The position numbers and the translations under genes are program-made. From positions 1-6,957 of the forward strand of contig DAOVMB010000126.1 of assembly GCA_030630905.1 (NCBI GenBank): a stretch of DNA of 6,957 bases, given 5' to 3'. The notes under the pieces are model-generated. The model was not told where the DNA came from and made no database searches. It worked only from the letters and a program-made list of their open reading frames with translations. The DNA comes from Sedimentisphaerales bacterium. Its GTDB lineage: Bacteria; Planctomycetota; Phycisphaerae; Sedimentisphaerales; Anaerobacaceae. Positions 1-5,580 of the stretch are shown piece after piece (positions within the stretch are counted from its first letter, which is position 1; each line of letters begins with the position of its first letter).

Positions 1-524
1 CGTTGATAGGATATCTCGCCGACGGCCGGGTAAAGGAATGTCCCTTGAAAGTGAAATTTGTCAAAGGGCAGGACTGGAATACGAACTTCGAGCAGGGCGG
101 TGGCGGCTACGGCTACAATATGACTTATATTGGTAGCCGGCTTTGGCAAAGCGGTATCAGCAACATCCAGGTTTGGAAAGATGCCTATGCCAGAACTACC
201 CGTATGAGTGAAATTGCCGCCCCGGCCCAGACGTTGATGTTCGCAGATACGGCAATGGCCAATAGCGGAAAGTCGCTCATCGAATACTCGTTTGCCGAGC
301 CTCCTTTTACCATTCACAACGGCTGTCCCGTCACCGGATTTTATCTGTCACCGTCTATTCATTTCCGCCACAAGGATCAGGCAAATGCCGGCTGGGCCGA
401 CGGCCACATCGACCGGCGGCAAATGGCCGGCTCCGGCGACAAAAATGTCTATGGCGTCAATCCGAGCGATTTAAAATTAGGTTGGTTCGAGCCGCTCAAT
501 AACACGCTGTTTGATCTGCAATAA
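1..524 (+). CDS. H-X9-DG pseudopilin-like protein (3' part)
   Basis: The frame is open from the left edge, so the gene begins outside the window and only about the last 173 residues are present. The usual N-terminal prepilin methylation helix (GFTLxE) would lie upstream. The visible part is rich in Gly and aromatics, with GGGGYGYNMTYIGS about 35 residues in and PAQTLMFADTAMA about 75 residues in. It then has the diagnostic motif HKDQANAGWADG, which is His, nine residues, Asp-Gly. The tail LGWFEPLNNTLFDLQ resembles the common planctomycete ending 'LGWFGPxxNxLFDL'. Such proteins belong to the very large DUF1559-like pseudopilin group of planctomycetes, thought to be processed by a prepilin peptidase and exposed at the envelope; individual roles are mostly unknown. 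The 32 bases after the stop hold only the ribosome-binding region of the next frame. The family call is firm, the function is not. Confidence 0.85.
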   Translation, partial: LIGYLADGRVKECPLKVKFVKGQDWNTNFEQGGGGYGYNMTYIGSRLWQSGISNIQVWKDAYARTTRMSEIAAPAQTLMFADTAMANSGKSLIEYSFAEPPFTIHNGCPVTGFYLSPSIHFRHKDQANAGWADGHIDRRQMAGSGDKNVYGVNPSDLKLGWFEPLNNTLFDLQ

Positions 525-556
525 GAAGATGTGGAATAAGGGACGAGGTAAAGGTT

Positions 557-765
557 GTGAAGGAAAAAGTGGTACTTGCATGGAGCGGGGGCAAAGATAG
601 CGCAATGGCGCTCCATGCATTGCTCAAAAGCAGTCGGTATGAGGTTGTGTCTCTGCTGACGACGATAATACAAGGAGAAGAACGTAACTGACCGTCGCTT
701 TCGGAGACGTCTTCTTGCAGGACCTGCGGGAGTATCGCGAGCACAAATGTGGGAAAGGTGAATAG
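557..765 (+). pseudogene. Decayed DUF71/Dph6-type PP-loop ATPase gene
   Basis: Two fragments of one ATPase family are recognisable. The first starts at GTG 557 behind GAGGTAAAGG and reads VKEKVVLAWSGGKDSAMALH, then a stretch including EVVSLLTT, ending at TGA 689-691 after 44 residues. SGGKDS is the PP-loop ATP-binding motif, and 'EVVxLLTT' follows it in diphthine-ammonia ligase/COG2102 proteins. The second fragment (694-765) lies in another frame and reads VAFGDVFLQDLREYRE, which matches the family's 'VAFGDIFLEDLRxYRE' segment, then stops at TAG 763-765. Family members are about 220 residues long, and some 55-65 residues normally separate the two motifs. Here almost none remain, and the C-terminal part beginning near 'PLFPLW' is absent. 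This indicates an internal deletion with a frameshift plus loss of the 3' end. In archaea and eukaryotes the family amidates diphthine; a bacterial subgroup has been linked by comparative genomics to B12 salvage. An assembly artefact is possible but less likely. Confidence 0.8.
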
Positions 766-767
766 AG

Positions 768-1337
768 ATGTTGAACACACGTTTTTTAGCTCTTTTGGGA
801 ATCACGTTTTCTGCTGCCTTAATGCGGCTTGTGCCGCATCCGCCGAACGTTACTCCGATAGCAGCCATCGCTCTTTTTGGCGGAGTGTATTTCGCTACCA
901 AGAGAACAGCTTTCCTGGTGCCGCTGGCGGCGATGTACCTCAGTGATCTCGCGCTGGGATTCTTTGTTTATGACTTCGGATGGTTTCACTGGTTCATGCC
1001 CTTTGTTTACGCAAGCTTTGTGGTGACTGTGTGCTTAGGTTCGTTGATCCGCCACAGACTTACGCCACTGACGGTAGGCGGAGCGGCTTTGATCGGCTCA
1101 GTCCTGTTTTTCATCGTCACCAACTTCGGAGTATGGTTGGTCGGTAATTTTTACCCGAAAACCGTGACAGGACTGGTCAGTTGTTATGTTGCAGCAATCC
1201 CGTTTTTCAGGAACACACTTGTGGGCGATGCAGCTTACACCCTGATGCTCTTCGGCGGCTTTGCACTGGCGCAGCGGTATCTCCCCGTTTTGCGTGAGGA
1301 ACCGGTCAGAATGCCGGCACGCATTTGCCTCAGGTAA
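768..1337 (+). CDS. DUF6580-type six-helix putative transport protein
   Basis: The product is a 189-residue integral membrane protein with about six hydrophobic segments, near residues 6-22, 29-43, 48-68, 74-94, 103-126 and 150-168. The conserved-looking stretches ALMRLVPHPPNVTPIAAIAL (residues 17-36), LSDLALGF (58-65), VTNFGVWL (117-124) and YVAAIPFFRNTLVGD (140-154) match what I recall of the DUF6580 'putative transport protein' family. Size and helix count resemble substrate-binding S components of ECF transporters, but the substrate is unknown. No ATPase or EcfT gene is visible nearby. ATG 768 follows GGGAAAGGTG, an acceptable ribosome-binding site, and begins two bases after the TAG of the ATPase remnant, so the two were probably one transcription unit. 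The C-terminal tail (about 171-189) is basic and probably cytoplasmic. The family assignment is from memory of motifs; the membrane-protein call is safe. Confidence 0.78.
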   Translation: MLNTRFLALLGITFSAALMRLVPHPPNVTPIAAIALFGGVYFATKRTAFLVPLAAMYLSDLALGFFVYDFGWFHWFMPFVYASFVVTVCLGSLIRHRLTPLTVGGAALIGSVLFFIVTNFGVWLVGNFYPKTVTGLVSCYVAAIPFFRNTLVGDAAYTLMLFGGFALAQRYLPVLREEPVRMPARICLR

Positions 1338-1452
1338 ACCCTCTAAGCTGGGGGTATTCCGATCAGGAAAGGGCCTGTACCGAAACTATCGATACAGGCC
1401 CCGAACTTATTTGACGTTATCTGCCGTCCAACGCTTCTTCTAAAGCGTCAAT
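1338..1452. other. Convergent intergenic region
   Basis: This 115-base gap separates the 3' ends of the membrane-protein gene (+) and the LamG gene (-). It contains the 1371-1401 hairpin, annotated separately, and a second small dyad, ACGCTT 1431-1436 with AAGCGT 1443-1448 and a 6-base loop. No gene is apparent. Confidence 0.6.
1371..1401. terminator. Probable bidirectional terminator hairpin
   Basis: GGGCCTGTA (1371-1379) and TACAGGCCC (1393-1401) form a perfect GC-rich 9-bp stem. After one mismatch, two further C-G pairs leave a loop of about seven bases. It sits between two convergent genes, 33 bases after one stop and 51 bases beyond the other. The following T-tracts are weak on both strands (ACTTATTT on +, TTTCC on -), so termination is inferred mainly from stem strength and position. 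Confidence 0.55.
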
Positions 1453-4400
1453 TCATTCTTCAACGACAATGTCCCTCGCTCTGTACAGCCGGATATCGTC
1501 AATGAACATCTTGCCTGAACCGCCGGGTGTTGTCATATTGTCCCTGGTTCCCAGACCGATAGCGATCCTGTCAACGTTGGTCAAAGTGATGCCCTGGTCG
1601 GCAAAAGCCTGTAGAGGAATAACCCACTCTGTCCAGGTGTCTATCGTTGCAGCGTCCGGGTCGTCATGGACCACCACCGCCGGAGCCCCGGCGCTGTTGG
1701 AGAGCGCCACGTACAGCGGTTCGGCAGCGTTGCTTGCTATACCGATGTCCTGGTTCGCCCACAGCGGACCGACCGAGCCGGTAGTAGTGACGTTGGAGAA
1801 TACGGCCTCGCACGTGGCACTATTGGTATGAGCAGTAACTGCCAGGCCGATATAAACATTCGAGCCCATTGTGATGAACTGTGGATTCCAGGTCATAGAT
1901 TGCCAGTTGACTCCGTCACTGGAATAGTAGCTTCTGAAGTTACCCGCGATGTCGCGCTCCAACTTCACCCAGTAAGGTGCCGTGATGGCCGTCTGTTCAC
2001 TCGACGCGACACCGGAATCGCTTGTCGCGTTAATGGCCGTATCCGTTCGAGCCTGGAATCTGCATCCGTTTGAAGCAGTGCCGTCTGCGTTGGTGGATGT
2101 GATATAAACCGCAGCGAACTTCGAGTCGGCATCGAGTGTTTCGCGGATCATCACGCCGGCCTTGGCCCATGGGTCGGTTTGCTCGACGCTCTCGACCCTT
2201 GCTACAATCGAGCCGACGCCGGTGAGCATCTTATAGGCGTAGTGGAACTCGTCCGCCGCGTTCCAGATATCTGCACCTGTCGCGGTCATCGTGTAAGTGC
2301 CGACCGGTGCTTCTACGAAGCTGCCGGTAGATACTGGGTAGCCTCTGAACCACAGTGATAATTCCGCAACGCCTTCCTGGGTCCAGTCACGCGGTGCGGT
2401 CAATGTCATCTCCGTCTCCGAATACTTGGCGAAGAGCTGCTTATTGTTGTCGTAGGACAGCGGCATCGACTGAAGGCCACTGTTGACGATAGTCTCCTCA
2501 GTATAGGAGGCAGTGGTTTCGTCGCCTACGGCCGCACCGGTTCCGTTACCGGCAAAATAGGGTGCGCTATCGGGCGTGCCATAGCCAAGCCCGTCGTGCC
2601 AGGCGTACCATATCTGGTTATCGCCCGCGTTATAATCTTCAAAGTCGTCCACAAGGATGAAATCAGCCACTGTAAAGCTCCAGACTTTGCCTTTGCTGAT
2701 CGTCCCGTCAGTATTATACTCATCGATTCGCCAGTAGTAAGGCCCACCGCCCCATTCAATGCCTTCAGGCGGAATATAGCTCGTACCGCTCTGACGGTCT
2801 CGATATATGCCCGATGTGTCGGACGTATCAGCATTCTCCACAGCATCTTTATCAGTGCCGAAATACAAATCATGCTGAGCCGCATTCTCTCCCGGTGACC
2901 AGCTAATCGGTGTCGCTCCGTCTATGTCTGGTGTTGATCTATGGGCCGGACTTGGGTCCCATGCAAGAGTCGTGTCGCCTCGCATAATTTGTGTAATCTC
3001 GTCCTGAGTCAGTGCTTTGTTGTAGATACGGACATCGTCAATGCTTCCGCTAAAGAAGCCACCGGCAGTGCCAGCGTCAGATCTAGCGCCAATCAAAAGC
3101 GGCCTACTCTGGTCAAGCAAAATACCTGCTCCCGATGTGGTATTAGCTAATTCGCCGTCATGATAGAGTTGCATCGTATCTCCGTCATAGGTGGCAACGA
3201 CGTGATGCCATTCACCGGTAGTGGTATCGGCTGTGATACCAGTCCAACTGGTGTCATTGAACGTTTCAAAAAGAATGGTCTCTTGGGCATCGTACATCAT
3301 AACGCCCCAATTAACTGAGCCGGGACTGCCACTGGCTCCATGGGAACCACGTGAAATTATATGGTTCCATCCTTGAGTGTTTGGGATATTGCACCAAAAT
3401 GATACGGAGAAAACGCCGACATTCAGAGCTTCAGCATTGCCGCAATCAACGTAAGTCCTTGACCCAGTGAATTCCAAGGCATCGCCATCATGGCCGATTA
3501 CCCACTGCGGATCACCTTTAAGCGTGCCGTGATTGCCGCGCCCAGATCCATCAAGAACATTAACACCGGAACCTTCGTCAAGCTTCCACCAGCCAACAAG
3601 ATTGGGATCGGTAATGGGTATATAGGGCAGGGTCTTGAAGCTCCAAACATCGCCCGTATGCGTATTGGTACCGTCAAACTCGTCGATTCGCCAGAAGTAG
3701 CTCTTATCTGGTTCAAGGGCGCCGGGATCATAGATTGTAAGCACCTGGTATGGCCCGTCGGCATCGTTAGCCACAGTGTCATAATCATCACCAAAGTACA
3801 CAATGTGAAATATCGCACCGAAACCTTCCGTCCAACCGAGAGTGACGGTCTCTGCGTCTACGAAGTCGGATCCGTCAGCCGGGGTAGGCTCAATGGCCTT
3901 CTTTGATGGGACCGTAAAGCTCCAGACATAACCCTTCCACGGGCTTGCTGCGTTGGCATCATTGACCTCATCGATCCGCCAATAGTAGGTTGTGCCCGGG
4001 ACGAAACCATCGGGATAGGAATATCCGGCGAAGCCGGCCACTAAAAACAGTGAGTCCAAGTCCTGGTTGCCTCGGAATACGTCGGATTCTCGGGTCCCAT
4101 CGTTTACATCGTCGAAATCATCGCCCAAATAAGTATCGTGCGAGACGGCAAAATCGCCCGGTGACCATGACAAGGTCCCCCATGTCTGCTCAAGAAGAGC
4201 GCCGTCTTCCGGATTCGGACGCCGGGCTAACGGTCGGCCGGCGCCAGTGATTCCCGCAAGACCATCGTTCATTATTGCTTCAATATCTTCAAGCGGAAGA
4301 ATAGTATTGAAATAGCCCACCTCGTCAATGCTTCCGTTAAAGAAGCCACCAGCAGAGCCAGCGTCAGATCTAGCGCCAATCAAAAGTGGTCTGCTCTGGT

Positions 4401-4977
4401 CAAGCAAAATACCTAATCCCGATCTGCTTGCAGCTAATACGCCGTCATGATAGAGTTGCATCGTATCTCCGTCATAGGTGGCAACGACGTGATGCCATTC
4501 ACCGGTAGTGGTATCGGCGCTGATACCAGCCCAACTGGTGTTATTGAACGTTTCAAAAAGGATGGTCTCTTGGGCGTCGTACATCATAACGCCCCAATTA
4601 ACTGAGCCAGGACTGCCACTGGCTCCATGCTGCCCCCTTGAAATCATATGGTTCCAACTTTGAGTGCTTGGAATATTGCACCAAAATGACAGGGAGAAAA
4701 CGCTGACATTCAGAGCTTCAGCATTGCCGCAATCAACGTAACTCGATGACCCATTGAACTCCAGGGCATTGCCTGATTGACCGGCAACCCAGTTAGGTGC
4801 GCCCATTAGCGTGCCATCATTGCCATTCCCAGAGGCATCCTCAGCAATATCACCTGTTCCCTCGTCAAGGAGCCATGCCCCAAGAACGGTTTGTGGATCA
4901 ACTTCGGCATAGCTTTGTCCTGCAAACATCAAAAGAACGATAATAAAACTCATACAAATTATGGTTAAGCGTGTCAT
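1453..4977 (-). CDS. Large exported LamG-domain multimodular protein
   Basis: ATG at 4977 is chosen because AGGAGG lies at 4984-4989 with a 6-base spacer; an in-frame ATG 20 codons further upstream has no such support. The product has 1174 residues. Residues 1-24 form a signal peptide, with a hydrophobic run followed by QSYA and cleavage likely before Glu25. The order is: LamG-like jelly-roll 1 (about 30-240); two fibronectin-like modules (252-356 and 361-450), each ending in a YYWRIDE/YFWRIDE...VWSF signature; LamG 2 (459-668); a third such module (669-770); and a C-terminal jelly-roll beginning ILVDDFEDYN, whose halves (772-880 and 1070-1168) flank a DUF1349-like domain with AGVMIRE at 940-946. 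No catalytic domain, transmembrane anchor or PEP-CTERM signal is visible, so an extracellular carbohydrate-binding or adhesive role is inferred. The gene stands alone, transcribed away from dprA. The two LamG copies are unusually similar. Domain names rest on motif recognition. Confidence 0.85.
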   Translation of the reverse strand: MTRLTIICMSFIIVLLMFAGQSYAEVDPQTVLGAWLLDEGTGDIAEDASGNGNDGTLMGAPNWVAGQSGNALEFNGSSSYVDCGNAEALNVSVFSLSFWCNIPSTQSWNHMISRGQHGASGSPGSVNWGVMMYDAQETILFETFNNTSWAGISADTTTGEWHHVVATYDGDTMQLYHDGVLAASRSGLGILLDQSRPLLIGARSDAGSAGGFFNGSIDEVGYFNTILPLEDIEAIMNDGLAGITGAGRPLARRPNPEDGALLEQTWGTLSWSPGDFAVSHDTYLGDDFDDVNDGTRESDVFRGNQDLDSLFLVAGFAGYSYPDGFVPGTTYYWRIDEVNDANAASPWKGYVWSFTVPSKKAIEPTPADGSDFVDAETVTLGWTEGFGAIFHIVYFGDDYDTVANDADGPYQVLTIYDPGALEPDKSYFWRIDEFDGTNTHTGDVWSFKTLPYIPITDPNLVGWWKLDEGSGVNVLDGSGRGNHGTLKGDPQWVIGHDGDALEFTGSRTYVDCGNAEALNVGVFSVSFWCNIPNTQGWNHIISRGSHGASGSPGSVNWGVMMYDAQETILFETFNDTSWTGITADTTTGEWHHVVATYDGDTMQLYHDGELANTTSGAGILLDQSRPLLIGARSDAGTAGGFFSGSIDDVRIYNKALTQDEITQIMRGDTTLAWDPSPAHRSTPDIDGATPISWSPGENAAQHDLYFGTDKDAVENADTSDTSGIYRDRQSGTSYIPPEGIEWGGGPYYWRIDEYNTDGTISKGKVWSFTVADFILVDDFEDYNAGDNQIWYAWHDGLGYGTPDSAPYFAGNGTGAAVGDETTASYTEETIVNSGLQSMPLSYDNNKQLFAKYSETEMTLTAPRDWTQEGVAELSLWFRGYPVSTGSFVEAPVGTYTMTATGADIWNAADEFHYAYKMLTGVGSIVARVESVEQTDPWAKAGVMIRETLDADSKFAAVYITSTNADGTASNGCRFQARTDTAINATSDSGVASSEQTAITAPYWVKLERDIAGNFRSYYSSDGVNWQSMTWNPQFITMGSNVYIGLAVTAHTNSATCEAVFSNVTTTGSVGPLWANQDIGIASNAAEPLYVALSNSAGAPAVVVHDDPDAATIDTWTEWVIPLQAFADQGITLTNVDRIAIGLGTRDNMTTPGGSGKMFIDDIRLYRARDIVVEE
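3035..3486 (-). repeat. LamG coding repeat, copy 2
   Basis: This is the promoter-distal copy of a roughly 450-base tandem domain repeat within the large gene (protein residues about 498-648). It aligns to the other copy at a constant offset of 1287 bases, exactly 429 codons, with no insertions or deletions. The stretch 3153-3231 is identical to its partner over 79 bases. Confidence 0.85.
4322..4773 (-). repeat. LamG coding repeat, copy 1
   Basis: This is the promoter-proximal copy of the LamG repeat (protein residues about 69-219). Over the 141 residues from Tyr80, I count 17 differences by eye from the other copy, about 88% identity. Both keep the same two cysteines (DCGNAEALN and FWCN). 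Confidence 0.85.
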
Positions 4978-4983
4978 TTTTTT

Positions 4984-4989
4984 CCTCCT
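4984..4989 (-). promoter_or_regulatory. Ribosome-binding site of the LamG gene
   Basis: Read on the minus strand the sequence is AGGAGG, then six A residues, then ATG at 4977. This near-ideal Shine-Dalgarno sequence decides the start codon against the in-frame ATG at 5037. No convincing -35/-10 pair was found further upstream. Confidence 0.8.
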
Positions 4990-5299
4990 AATTTTAACTG
5001 AAAACTGACAGGAAATTTCGCTCCGGCCATACACCAAAGCAACTAACAGTAATTTTTACTTTTTTTTAGACTTAACTTTTTGCTTCAGAATGGTTTCTGG
5101 ACCTAATGCCGCCTCCTTCCTTAAACGGCCAATATTGGCACTTATCCTAATTTATAACAGATTGATAGGCTTTGCGTCAAGGAAAAAAACCCACACAAAG
5201 CCCAATATTGCCCCTATTTTAGGATTATGCGCCGAGTTATTGACTTGCACTCTTTCAAGATTGATTCTGTAGCTTGTCATTCCCGCAGTTGGGTGGCAG

Positions 5300-5322
5300 C
5301 CTCAAAGCCGAAGGCTTTGGGG
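5300..5322. repeat. Strong 10-bp hairpin
   Basis: CCTCAAAGCC (5300-5309) pairs with GGCTTTGGGG (5313-5322) around a GAA loop, with one G-T wobble. No T-tract follows on the plus strand, so it does not look like a terminator there. It lies about 260 bases upstream of dprA. Confidence 0.6.
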
Positions 5323-5481
5323 ATGGTGAATACCGTTATCGCAGAGGACCAGTAAAACAGGGGAGCTATTCAGGATAGCAGCGAATCAGATAGACCGCAC
5401 GGATAATCGAGAATCCGTCATCAGGCGGCGAAAAAAAAGTGGTGAAAAATGATGGGAAAATGCGAATATTGGCCTGAATTT

Positions 5482-5526
5482 GGTTGTTTTTAGTATTGAA
5501 AATCGTATTTTCGACTAAAAACAGTC
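5482..5526. repeat. Long AT-rich stem-loop upstream of dprA
   Basis: The outer arms TGTTTTTAGT (5485-5494) and ACTAAAAACA (5514-5523) pair over 10 bp, and two wobbles plus one G-C pair extend them to 5482/5526. Inside, GAAAAT (5498-5503) and ATTTTC (5507-5512) pair around a CGT loop, separated from the outer stem by a small asymmetric bulge. It ends about 55 bases before the dprA ATG and could be an operator, a leader-RNA hairpin or a terminator of an upstream non-coding transcript. Confidence 0.6.
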
Positions 5527-5542
5527 TTTTGCCAGATTTTTG

Positions 5543-5569
5543 TTTGTGCGTTTTTGTGCTGTTCGTGGT
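5543..5569. repeat. Degenerate 9-base periodic repeat
   Basis: Three 9-base units follow one another: TTTGTGCGT, TTTTGTGCT and GTTCGTGGT, then TAAA. On the minus strand this reads as a peptide-like NHEQHKNAQ. I recall similar dispersed intergenic repeats of the 'TTTGTGTTC...GTGGTTAA' kind in planctomycetes and other environmental bacteria, where they produce spurious 'NHEEHKE' protein annotations. It ends 11 bases before the dprA start. Confidence 0.5.
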
Positions 5570-5580
5570 TAAATGCCGAC

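Larger units (their letters stand above)
4990..5580. other. Divergent intergenic region, non-coding, with dyads
   Basis: This is nearly 600 bases between the LamG gene (-) and dprA (+). The open frames in it are short, lack ribosome-binding sites and resemble no protein I know. It is AT-rich with homopolymer runs near 5070, 5185 and 5433. Inverted repeats occur at 5128-5139 (GCCAATATTGGC), 5144-5150 with 5219-5225 (ATCCTAA/TTAGGAT), 5168-5174 with 5196-5202 (GGCTTTG/CAAAGCC), 5300-5322, 5365-5379, 5400-5417 and 5482-5526. Both flanking promoters must lie here, but no clear -35/-10 pair stands out. The nested dyads could be operators, a structured leader, a small RNA or remnants of an element. 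Confidence 0.5.

Noticed and set aside
449..901. Minus-strand open frame of 150 codons across the pseudopilin end and the DUF71 remnant
   Set aside because: It runs antisense to three recognised coding segments, has no ribosome-binding site and resembles no protein.
3490..3906. Plus-strand open frame of 138 codons opposite the LamG gene
   Set aside because: It is the antisense of the fibronectin-like modules, with no homology or start signal; the minus-strand frame is clearly the coding one.
3035..4773. Mobile element or CRISPR-like origin for the repeated sequence in the large gene
   Set aside because: The two copies are in-frame protein domains without terminal inverted repeats, target duplications or spacers.
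4978..5037. Extended start of the LamG protein at ATG 5037
   Set aside because: The extra 20 residues would put charged residues ahead of the signal peptide and ignore the strong AGGAGG placed correctly for ATG 4977.
5090..5272. Plus-strand 60-codon open frame in the intergenic region
   Set aside because: No Shine-Dalgarno sequence, no recognisable motif, and it overlaps the inverted-repeat cluster, so coding is unsupported.
5270..5300. REP-like element suggested by TGTCATTCCCGC
   Set aside because: The complementary GCGGGAAT arm of such elements is missing; the nearby hairpin uses different sequence.
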